Positions 1 to 6,153 of a DNA stretch of 6,475 nt are shown here, piece after piece. Both the position numbers and the translations under genes were made by a program. The stretch comes from Candidatus Latescibacterota bacterium (GTDB taxonomy: Bacteria > JAAXHH01 > JABIQT01). Position 1 is the first letter of the stretch. The number at the start of each line of letters is the position of its first letter. The notes under the pieces are model-generated. The model was not told the origin of the DNA. It worked only from the letters and a program-made list of their open reading frames with translations, and did no database searches. The stretch spans positions 1 to 6,475 of the forward strand of contig JABIQT010000587.1 of the NCBI GenBank assembly GCA_018667995.1, in the 5' to 3' direction.

Positions 1-1175
1 CCCAGGGACATGATATTTGCATTTACGCCTTGATAAGCCATCACGATAAAGGAAATGAGGATGCCCAGGGGTAGCGTTATGATGGCTACAAATGCCGATC
101 GAACGTGAAGCAGAAACAGTAGGCAAACGAGGCCCACGATTAGCATTTCCTCGATTAACTTTTCCGACAGGTTGTCGATCGCACGCTCAATCAAGCCTGC
201 CCTGTTATATGCCGGTATGATCTCGACGCCTTCTGGAAGCCCCGCCTTCAAATCTTCGAGCCGGCGCTCCACCGCCTCTATCACGCTCAGCGCGTTTTCT
301 CCGTAACGCATAACGACAATGCCGCCTACGATTTCACCTTCGCCATTCCATTCTGCTATGCCCCGACGCAGCTCGGGGCCCAGGTGGATCTCAGCCACTT
401 GCTTGAGCAGGATCGGCGTACCATTGGGGTCCACGCCGAGAGGAACATCTTCGAGATCTTCTATGGAGGCAATATATCCAAGGCCACGCACCATGAACTC
501 GGTCTCAGCCATTTCAACCAGACGCCCACCCACATTATTGTTGCTTCGCTGTATAGCGGTACGGACTTTGTTCAAAGGAATTCCATAGATCGCGAGCTTG
601 TTGGGATCCACTTCAACCTGATACTGCTTAACATAACCTCCAATGCTCGCCACTTCAGCGACGCCCTGGACGGAAGTTATCTCGTAACGGAGATACCAGT
701 CCTGTATGGACCGCAGCTCGGCCAGATTGTGGCGATCACTCTTCAGCACATATTCATAGACCCAGCCTACACCCGTGGCATCCGGGCCGAGAGATGGAGT
801 GACGCCTGGCGGCAGTGTCTTCGAGACATAGTTGAGCGATTCAAGGACCCGGCTTCTGGCCCAGTAAAGATCCGTGCCATCCTCGAAGATTATATATACG
901 AAACTCAGTCCGAAGAAACTGTACCCCCGGACTGTCTTTGCAAAGGGAACGGCGAGCATCGCTGAAGTGAGAGGATAGGTGACCTGGTCCTCTACGACCT
1001 GAGGCGCCTGGCCCGGGTAGTCCGTGAGCACAATGACCTGTACATCCGAGAGATCTGGAATCGCATCCACAGGCAGAGAAACCAGGGAGAGTGTGCCCGC
1101 GAGTATTACGATGATAGTGCCGACGATGACCAGAAACCGATTGATCACCGACCACTGGATGATATTCCGTAGCAT
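1..1175 (-). CDS. cusA: CusA-type heavy-metal efflux RND pump, N-terminal part (runs off window)
   Basis: Inner-membrane proton-driven transporter of the heavy-metal-efflux RND family, the motor of a CusCBA-like exporter. The minus strand reads in one uninterrupted frame for 391 codons from ATG at 1175 to the window edge. A first transmembrane segment lies at about residues 13-33, followed by the family hallmark [13 protein letters not shown] (35-47). Further matches are [18 protein letters not shown] (53-70), [16 protein letters not shown] (97-112), [14 protein letters not shown] (129-142) and [12 protein letters not shown] (270-281). Membrane segments 2 and 3 fall at about 341-357 and 361-380. 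These motifs follow E. coli CusA (Cu+/Ag+) closely from memory, and Met389 in NANIMSL appears to match CusA Met391 of the methionine relay. The periplasmic three-Met site and the TM4 proton-relay residues lie outside the window, so Cu/Ag specificity is inferred. The start is 22 bases after the adaptor stop, with only a weak Shine-Dalgarno, suggesting translational coupling. About a third of the usual ~1,040 residues is present. Confidence 0.95.
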   Translation of the reverse strand, partial: MLRNIIQWSVINRFLVIVGTIIVILAGTLSLVSLPVDAIPDLSDVQVIVLTDYPGQAPQVVEDQVTYPLTSAMLAVPFAKTVRGYSFFGLSFVYIIFEDGTDLYWARSRVLESLNYVSKTLPPGVTPSLGPDATGVGWVYEYVLKSDRHNLAELRSIQDWYLRYEITSVQGVAEVASIGGYVKQYQVEVDPNKLAIYGIPLNKVRTAIQRSNNNVGGRLVEMAETEFMVRGLGYIASIEDLEDVPLGVDPNGTPILLKQVAEIHLGPELRRGIAEWNGEGEIVGGIVVMRYGENALSVIEAVERRLEDLKAGLPEGVEIIPAYNRAGLIERAIDNLSEKLIEEMLIVGLVCLLFLLHVRSAFVAIITLPLGILISFIVMAYQGVNANIMSL

Positions 1176-1197
1176 GGGTTCTGTCCGTTCTGTTCGG

Positions 1198-2655
1198 CTA
1201 TCGAGGTTTGATAGTCGTGGGAGCACCATCCCCGACTTCTGATTGCTTGAGACGGCGTGACGCCAGCATTTTCTGCACGGCCTCCTTCAAGCGGCTCTCT
1301 GAATCAAGTAGAAACTGGGCTGATGTGACGACCGATTCCCCAGGCGAAAGGCCGGAGATAACCTGAAACAGGCCACCATCCCCTTTGACACCCAGCACAA
1401 TCTCTCGAGGTTCGAATTTCCCGTCACCCAATGCCACAAAGACCATATCACGAGTTCCACTGCGAATCACGGCATCATCCTTTACCACTGTCACCACGTC
1501 TCCCATGTGAATCTTGAGATTCACGTTTGCGTACATGTTCGGCTTCAATTCCAGGCGCGGATTCGGAAAGACCAGTCGAACCTTGATATCTCTGGTCTGT
1601 TTATCGAGATACGGATAAACGTAATCTACCGTGCCCCTATACTCTTTTCCGGGATTGTAGGGAAGATCCATTACCACCTCTTGACCCGCTCTGATCCATG
1701 GCCCTTCATGTTCGTAGAAATGGGCGTACAACCATACCGATGAAAGATCTGCAAGTCGGTAGAGATCCATGCCCGCTGCGACGCGCATTCCCTGCTCAAC
1801 ATGCTTCTCTATGACGAAACCATCCGACGGAGCAAAAATGGTCATGGTCTTCGTCACCGTGCCGGAATTCTCCAGCGCTCGAATTTGATCGTCCGTGATG
1901 TCCCAGTATGAAAGCCGGCGACGCGCAGCCTTGAGCAGAGATATCGCTCCGGATGCGATGGCAGGCATGTCGCTCTCTCCAAGTCGCTGACGATTTCGGA
2001 AAGCAAGCAGATACTCTTCCTGAGTGGAAACCAGTTCAGGAGAGTAAATCTCCAACATCGGCTGACCGGCCTTGACGGGCTGTCCAGTCTGGTCCACGTA
2101 TAGGCGTTCAATCCATCCCGAGTATTTGATATTTACTCTTGAGAAGGTCTCTTCATTATAGTCCACGTGGCTGACCGACCTGATAATTCGCTGCAGAGAT
2201 TCTTGGCGCACTGGTGAGAACTGCACACCAATGTTCTGCACGGTTACCGGATCGATAATGACCGTTGGTCCAGTGCTTCCCTGCTCTCCGTCGTAAACCG
2301 GCACCGGATCCATTCCCATAGGCGATTTTCCAGGACTGTCAGAAACGTAGGTAGGGTCCATGGGGGCACGCCAATAGAGGATATTCCTCTCCTGCTCAGT
2401 CCGTTCAGCGGCCTCATGAATGTGGCCAGACTGGTCCACGGATTCTGAAGAAATCGTCGCGCCCTGTTCCATATTGACAGCCACGAGATCCATCTTGCAT
2501 ATGGGACATTGGCCTGCCTCGCTGACCAACACATGGGGATGCATACCACATGTCCATAGCTGTTCGCTCTGCTCTGGCGCATTGGCGATTTCTTCGCTGT
2601 CTGCACACGCGAACAGGAGAGCCATTGTGAGTAGCAGGATTGATATCTTTTTCAT
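1198..2655 (-). CDS. cusB: CusB-type periplasmic adaptor lipoprotein with two heavy-metal-binding modules
   Basis: Membrane-fusion (adaptor) subunit, 485 residues, that would bridge the RND pump and the outer-membrane channel in the periplasm. Residues 1-17 form a lipoprotein signal (MKKISILLL, lipobox LFAC, lipidated Cys17). A first heavy-metal-binding module spans about 34-58, with Cys36, Met38, His39, the CPIC pair Cys50/Cys53 and Met55. A second module at about 92-121 lacks Cys and carries APMDP and [11 protein letters not shown] (Met99, Met113, Met115). The adaptor core follows: a lipoyl-like half with [15 protein letters not shown] (194-208), a helical hairpin (about 209-265), the second lipoyl half ([15 protein letters not shown], 275-289), a beta-barrel (about 300-382) and a membrane-proximal domain ending in [22 protein letters not shown] (435-456). 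The ATG at 2655 is preferred over an in-frame ATG at 2706 because the signal peptide begins there and GGAGG lies 8 bases upstream. The gene begins one base after the channel gene's stop. E. coli CusB is shorter (~407 residues) and, as I recall, lacks the CPxC module. Family call is firm; Cu/Ag substrate is inferred. Confidence 0.95.
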   Translation of the reverse strand: MKKISILLLTMALLFACADSEEIANAPEQSEQLWTCGMHPHVLVSEAGQCPICKMDLVAVNMEQGATISSESVDQSGHIHEAAERTEQERNILYWRAPMDPTYVSDSPGKSPMGMDPVPVYDGEQGSTGPTVIIDPVTVQNIGVQFSPVRQESLQRIIRSVSHVDYNEETFSRVNIKYSGWIERLYVDQTGQPVKAGQPMLEIYSPELVSTQEEYLLAFRNRQRLGESDMPAIASGAISLLKAARRRLSYWDITDDQIRALENSGTVTKTMTIFAPSDGFVIEKHVEQGMRVAAGMDLYRLADLSSVWLYAHFYEHEGPWIRAGQEVVMDLPYNPGKEYRGTVDYVYPYLDKQTRDIKVRLVFPNPRLELKPNMYANVNLKIHMGDVVTVVKDDAVIRSGTRDMVFVALGDGKFEPREIVLGVKGDGGLFQVISGLSPGESVVTSAQFLLDSESRLKEAVQKMLASRRLKQSEVGDGAPTTIKPR

Positions 2656-2656
2656 A

Positions 2657-3925
2657 CTAGCGTCCTCCGGGTAAATCACCGCCGACTGCCCGTTCCAAAC
2701 CGGCAATGTACTTTCGGTACTGCGCTAACTCACGAATATGATCGAGTCTCAGTTTCAACAGGGTACGTTCGGCGTCCAGCAGATTGAGGAAGTCCACGGT
2801 GCCCGATTGATAGCCAGCCAGTGCCGACTCCAGACTACTCTCGGCCAGTGCCATCATTCCCTGGTCGTAGAGCCTCAGCGTGGCGGCAGTACTCGTAGCA
2901 CGCTGATAGATATCGGAAACTTCAGCGCGAACCAGATTCTCGAGTCTACTCCTGTCCATCCGATTGGCCATTTCCTCGGCCTTGGCTTCTAGTTCCGCGG
3001 CTCTTCGTCCAGCCCGACGAAATGGAATATTGAGTCCCAGCATGATACTGAATGCATCTTTTCCGGAATCTGTGATAGTGTTGGATTTTTTGGGTACAGT
3101 TATGTATGCAGCCTGGACCTCAAGATCCGGGCGGAAGGCAAGGCCCGACGCTCTGGCTACGATATCGCTTCGTCTGATATGTGCATCTACGATCTGCAAT
3201 TCCTGGCGGTTCTTCAATGCTTGTTCAACCAGTAGACTTTCCGGTATCACGTAGTACGAAATTCCCAATTCACTCCCTGTCTCCACCGGCAAGTCGGCCG
3301 GACGATCACGAAGCGCGTTGATAGCTGCAGCCAAGCCGCCTCTGGATCCTTCGAATGCAAGCCTTCGCGCCATGATTGTTGACGCCTCGACCTGAGACTT
3401 CAACACGCTCGCCTGACTGCCCGTCCCAGTCGCATATTTCTCCTCCGCGACTCTCGTGAAAGTGAGAAGAGTGGACATATAGTTGTCCAGTATTTCAATG
3501 GATCGCTCGACGGCGTACAGATCATAGTAGGCCTTGGACATCTGATAGGTAACGTCTCTCGAGACGATGTGCCGTTGCGATTCAGATGCATTCACCGCTT
3601 CATCCACCAGATCACCCCTCAGGCTCCGCTTGCCGGGATATGGGATGCGTTGAGATAATCTGAATATGCTCGTTTGTGGTCCAACCCTGGTCTCCGGTGT
3701 GGAAATCCATCGGGTGTAGCTGAACATCGGATCAGCCAGTTCCGTGACCTGTGGGCGGCGATATGTTGCGGCATCCCTCCTATTTTCAGCAGCTTTCAAC
3801 GCAGGGCTTCGATCCAACGCTTCAACAATGAGTTGCTGGAGGGCAAGTGGCTGTGGCGGCTGTGCATACACCGCTAAGGGCATCCAGGATGCCATAATTA
3901 CGGTTAATCTGATCATCGCGAACAT
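2657..3925 (-). CDS. TolC-family outer-membrane efflux channel (CusC/CzcC-like)
   Basis: Outer-membrane channel of a tripartite efflux system, 422 residues from the chosen start. Residues 1-21 are a signal peptide (hydrophobic stretch, likely cut after VYA at 21, next residue Gln22). The mature part shows the two-repeat outer-membrane efflux protein pattern. Repeat 1 has a beta segment near SQRIPYPGKR (91-100) and a helical part with YATGTGSQASVLKSQVE (164-180). Repeat 2 has the equivalent beta segment LGLNIPFRRAG (297-307) and YQSGTVDFLNLLDAERTLL (372-390). Length is normal for the family. No lipobox Cys is present, unlike CusC/OprM-type lipoprotein channels. The ATG at 3925 is chosen because it starts the signal peptide and has AAGGAG 10 bases upstream. 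An in-frame ATG at 4024 would add 33 non-signal residues. The stop is one base from the adaptor start, so it belongs to the same transcript. Family call is firm; naming it cusC is less certain, so no symbol is given. Confidence 0.93.
   Translation of the reverse strand: MFAMIRLTVIMASWMPLAVYAQPPQPLALQQLIVEALDRSPALKAAENRRDAATYRRPQVTELADPMFSYTRWISTPETRVGPQTSIFRLSQRIPYPGKRSLRGDLVDEAVNASESQRHIVSRDVTYQMSKAYYDLYAVERSIEILDNYMSTLLTFTRVAEEKYATGTGSQASVLKSQVEASTIMARRLAFEGSRGGLAAAINALRDRPADLPVETGSELGISYYVIPESLLVEQALKNRQELQIVDAHIRRSDIVARASGLAFRPDLEVQAAYITVPKKSNTITDSGKDAFSIMLGLNIPFRRAGRRAAELEAKAEEMANRMDRSRLENLVRAEVSDIYQRATSTAATLRLYDQGMMALAESSLESALAGYQSGTVDFLNLLDAERTLLKLRLDHIRELAQYRKYIAGLERAVGGDLPGGR
2664..2668 (-). 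promoter_or_regulatory. Shine-Dalgarno of the adaptor gene, inside the end of the channel gene
   Basis: GGAGG sits 8 bases before the ATG at 2655 and lies within the last codons (Gly-Gly-Arg-stop) of the upstream channel gene. It decides the adaptor start in favour of the lipoprotein-signal methionine, and implies that ribosomes finishing the channel gene reinitiate on the adaptor. Confidence 0.85.
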
Positions 3926-3935
3926 AGTTGCGCGA

Positions 3936-3941
3936 CTCCTT
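3936..3941 (-). promoter_or_regulatory. Shine-Dalgarno of the channel gene
   Basis: AAGGAG lies 10 bases before the ATG at 3925. It supports the start at the signal-peptide methionine and argues against the in-frame ATG at 4024. Confidence 0.8.
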
Positions 3942-4043
3942 ACGCACTCTCCGGTACCGACGGCTCCCCTATAGTAGAGAGCTGCAGGCTCCAACGGAGA
4001 ATTTGGATCTAATCGATGTCTCATGCTCTAGGCGGCACGGCCA

Positions 4044-4056
4044 TGTCCAAAGGACA
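4044..4056. repeat. Short inverted repeat in the gap before the channel gene
   Basis: TGTCC-AAA-GGACA is a perfect 5-base-pair hairpin with a 3-base loop. It lies in the 187-base gap (3926-4112) between the small Cys-rich gene and the channel gene. Two further GTCC copies follow on the plus strand within about 20 bases. There is no T-run, so it is not a convincing terminator. It may be an mRNA-processing or attenuation element, or chance. I see no strong promoter in the gap; a TATAGG near 3974-3979 (minus) lacks a well-spaced -35 partner. Confidence 0.3.
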
Positions 4057-4112
4057 CAGAAGTCCGTCCAGTCCCACGAGACCACGGTTAAAAGCAAGGC
4101 ACTTCGCTATAA

Positions 4113-4547
4113 TCAGATAATGTAGGTACAGAGTAAATGATGTAGCGGTGGAGAGGGGTCCTGCAAATAGTGCGGCTGGGAGGGAAATTTACCTGTAAGC
4201 GTCGATGTAACACTCAGAGATGTCAACAATGATGCAGCGCCAGAAAATAACAGCCGATGTGGGGCACCGACACGTTCTGCTGGTTTGATTCCGACCTGCC
4301 TGGTGCAGGCCAAGGGCACGGCATCGCAACAGGTGATGGCGATACCAACCCCATTGATGTCACAGGGAGGAGATGTTTCGGGCATGGGACAGCAGGCGTG
4401 CGCCTCGTCCATGGGTTCAACGTCCGAGTGCTCCATGGCCTGTTGCGAAAACATCTCAGGCATAGAGCAGATCACGGACTCAGCCCCTATCGATAGGGGC
4501 GAAAAAAGCAATGATAGTAACAGAGCAACTGAGGCAAGTCTGTGCAT
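4113..4547 (-). CDS. Small secreted Cys/Met/His-rich protein, first gene of the efflux operon
   Basis: A 144-residue protein I cannot assign to a named family with certainty. Residues 1-22 form a signal peptide (Leu-rich core, likely cut after IGA), so the mature protein is probably periplasmic. Residues 23-81 are dense in soft-metal ligands: Cys27, Met29, Met32, Met38, His40, Met46, His50, Cys52-Cys53, Met55, Cys62, Cys73-Cys74 and Cys81. EAHACCPMP and ITCCDAVP each contain a Cys pair. The C-terminal part is uncharged and hydrophobic (about 98-118), followed by a Pro-rich stretch and a tail ending LLCTYII. No CusF fold motif or HMA MxCxxC motif is visible. It follows the operon promoter and precedes the channel gene by 187 bases on the same strand, suggesting a role in binding, sensing or delivering copper or silver to the pump. 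The start has only a weak AGG at 7 bases. That it is a real gene rests on the signal peptide, composition and context. Confidence 0.75.
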   Translation of the reverse strand: MHRLASVALLLSLLFSPLSIGAESVICSMPEMFSQQAMEHSDVEPMDEAHACCPMPETSPPCDINGVGIAITCCDAVPLACTRQVGIKPAERVGAPHRLLFSGAASLLTSLSVTSTLTGKFPSQPHYLQDPSPPLHHLLCTYII

Positions 4548-4603
4548 CGATCAACCTATAGAGCGGTAACATCTATGGAGTAGATTATTGCATCGAATAG
4601 TGA

Positions 4604-4632
4604 AATATAGGCTTACCTGAGATGGTGTGCAA
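4604..4632 (-). promoter_or_regulatory. Putative sigma-70-like promoter of the efflux operon
   Basis: Read on the minus strand, TTGCAC (4627-4632) is separated by exactly 17 bases from TATATT (4604-4609), a 5-of-6 match to the -10 consensus. Predicted transcription would start near 4597, giving a leader of about 50 bases before the ATG at 4547. Most of the spacer is formed by one arm of the inverted repeat described separately, which makes regulation at this promoter plausible. The 17-base spacing is not the long 19-20-base spacer of MerR/CueR-type promoters. The call is from sequence pattern only. Confidence 0.5.
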
Positions 4633-4665
4633 CTCCAAATACGGTGCGCACTCTCAGGATAGCCT
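4609..4665 (-). terminator. Inverted repeat after glgA: terminator and/or operator
   Basis: On the minus strand AGGCTATCCTGAGA (4652-4665) is followed after 29 bases by TCTCAGGTAAGCCT (4609-4622). The arms are complementary at 12 of 14 positions, failing only at the central AT/TA pair. A further GTGC/GCAC pairing can extend the stem across a 4-base bulge. The first arm begins at the base directly after the glgA stop codon, as expected for a transcription terminator. However, the loop is long and only a weak T-containing tract (ATATTTCA) follows, so an intrinsic terminator is not certain. The second arm fills most of the spacer of the downstream promoter, so it may instead, or also, be an operator. 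The structure itself is clear; its function is open. Confidence 0.6.
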
Positions 4666-6153
4666 TCAACTACGGTGGCCTATAGCCCGTTGATACAGGA
4701 CCTGGTATTTCTCGGCAGATGTCCGCCAGGAGAAATCCTTAGCCATACCGCACCGCATTATATCTTCCCATTTGGTACGGACATCATAGACTGCCAATGC
4801 TCGTTCGATTGCAGCTAACATGGCGCCACTGGTATAGTCGTGGAACACGAATCCGGTACCACCATCAGGATCGCCTTCAATGTCTCTGACAGTATCGACG
4901 AGGCCACCGGTGCCGCGAACAATTGGAATGGTGCCATATCGCAGACTATATAGCTGGCTTAAGCCACACGGCTCATACTGAGATGGCATAAGAAACATAT
5001 CGGATCCAGCTACGATCTGGTGGGCAAGTTTATTGTCGAATGCCAAACGGACCGCAATTCGGTCCGGGTACATTGCTGCTGCCTGCTGAAGTGCACGATG
5101 GTAAACAATGTCCCCTGTACCCAGAAATACAAACCGCACGTCCATTTTGACAAGAATGTCAATGGCCTCTGTGACCAGATCTAACCCTTTCTGCGATACA
5201 AGTCTGGATACCATGCCGATGAGAGGAAGGTCCGCTGCCCGGTCTGAGAAACCAAAGGTCTCCAAGAGAGCCTGCTTGTCCAGCCTCTTTTCTGCGATAT
5301 CGTCCGCAGTGAAGTGAGCCGGTATAAGCGGATCTGTCTCTGGATTCCACGAGACATCATCGATACCATTAACGATTCCACTTAAGGCAGAGCGTCGCTC
5401 CGCGAGCACCCCTTCTAAACCGTGTCCGTATTCCGAGTGGCTTCGAATTTCGAGGGCATATCTCTCGCTTACCGTGCTGATCTCATCGGCAAATACAATT
5501 CCCGCCTTCATCAAGTTAACCCGGCCATGAAACTCGAAAGGGCTCATAACATAGAAGTGCTCGAATCCGAAGCCAGCCAGCGACATGGTGGATCTTGGAT
5601 AGATGCCTTGATAGGCCATATTATGAATGCTGTAAAGAGACGCCACGTTTCTAAAAACCAAGCGACAACTCTCAAGATGTTTCAGATACGCGGGAATGAG
5701 TGCGGTTTGATAGTCATTGCAGTGGAAAACATCGGGCCGGAGGTTTAGGGCTTCGGTAGCCACAAGTGCGGCGCGGCAGAAATAAACGAATCGAGCCGCA
5801 TTATCTACATAATCGGATCCGGTCTCCGGATCTGTGTAGAGGGAAGACCGATCAAAATACCAATGGTGTTCGAGGAAGTATACTTGAACCGTGCTGCCCG
5901 GGATCGTTCCTTGCCAGATACCTAGGCCTTCGGTTTGACCACCTACCGGCACGCGCATCTTTTGGGGGATGATAAGTTTCTTGAGCCCAAACGCCGAAGT
6001 GTCAATGGTTCCATAGAGTGGCATAATGACGTCAACGTGGACGCCAAGGTCCATCAATGCTGGCGGTAGCGCACCTGAGACATCGGCCAATCCGCCTGTT
6101 TTGGCGAACGGTTCCGCTTCGGTCGTCACAAATACAACGCGCACGGTCCTCAT
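4666..6153 (-). CDS. glgA: Glycogen synthase (ADP-glucose type, GT5)
   Basis: Cytoplasmic GT5 glycosyltransferase that adds glucose from ADP-glucose to the non-reducing end of alpha-1,4-glucan. It has 495 residues, slightly longer than E. coli GlgA (477), and appears complete. The N-terminal Rossmann domain carries AKTGGLADVSGALPPAL (17-33), holding the nucleotide-sugar-binding KTGGL lysine (Lys18). Also present are HCNDYQTALIPAYL (144-157), SIHNMAYQG (175-183), LMKAGIVFAD (214-223), YGHGLEGVL (242-250) and IVNGIDDVSWNP (260-271). The C-terminal GT-B domain has SRLVSQKGLDL (316-326, Arg317 and Lys322), PSQYEPCGLSQLYSLRYGTIPIVRGTGGLVDTV (390-422, general catalytic Glu394) and FSWRTSAEKY (474-483). 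All residues expected of an active enzyme seem present. The ATG at 6153 overlaps the upstream kinase stop in an ATGA junction and is preceded by a run of seven G, with no other clear ribosome site. The two genes are therefore probably translationally coupled. Confidence 0.96.
   Translation of the reverse strand: MRTVRVVFVTTEAEPFAKTGGLADVSGALPPALMDLGVHVDVIMPLYGTIDTSAFGLKKLIIPQKMRVPVGGQTEGLGIWQGTIPGSTVQVYFLEHHWYFDRSSLYTDPETGSDYVDNAARFVYFCRAALVATEALNLRPDVFHCNDYQTALIPAYLKHLESCRLVFRNVASLYSIHNMAYQGIYPRSTMSLAGFGFEHFYVMSPFEFHGRVNLMKAGIVFADEISTVSERYALEIRSHSEYGHGLEGVLAERRSALSGIVNGIDDVSWNPETDPLIPAHFTADDIAEKRLDKQALLETFGFSDRAADLPLIGMVSRLVSQKGLDLVTEAIDILVKMDVRFVFLGTGDIVYHRALQQAAAMYPDRIAVRLAFDNKLAHQIVAGSDMFLMPSQYEPCGLSQLYSLRYGTIPIVRGTGGLVDTVRDIEGDPDGGTGFVFHDYTSGAMLAAIERALAVYDVRTKWEDIMRCGMAKDFSWRTSAEKYQVLYQRAIGHRS

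Noticed and set aside
144-157. Asn instead of His in the HCxDYQT motif of GlgA as a defect (residue numbers of the protein)
   Set aside because: Asn at this position is common in GT5 enzymes, including plant starch synthases, so it is not evidence of inactivity.
384-965. A 193-codon open frame on the plus strand
   Set aside because: It lies entirely antisense to the uninterrupted CusA frame, has no recognisable motif or signal, and its composition is what the complement of a coding sequence produces.
841-1155. A 104-codon minus-strand frame near the pump start
   Set aside because: It is the wrong frame of the same strand. The pump's own frame is open from 1175 to the window edge with strong family motifs, so there is also no frameshift in the pump.
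2656-2706. Longer adaptor starting at ATG 2706
   Set aside because: It would overlap the channel gene by 50 bases and place 17 residues before a textbook lipoprotein signal; GGAGG points to the ATG at 2655.
3926-4024. Longer channel protein starting at ATG 4024
   Set aside because: The extra 33 residues would bury the signal peptide, and the ATG at 3925 has a good Shine-Dalgarno.
4113-4547. Small protein as a CusF chaperone
   Set aside because: CusF uses a small beta-barrel with His, Trp and two Met ligands. This protein has no Trp and relies on Cys pairs.
4257-4569. Plus-strand frames opposite the small Cys-rich gene
   Set aside because: Neither shows a signal peptide, domain or ribosome site, while the minus-strand protein has a clear signal peptide and ligand-rich pattern.
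4604-4665. CueR/MerR-type promoter for the efflux operon
   Set aside because: The best -35/-10 pair has a 17-base spacer rather than 19-20, and the inverted repeat is not centred within the spacer.
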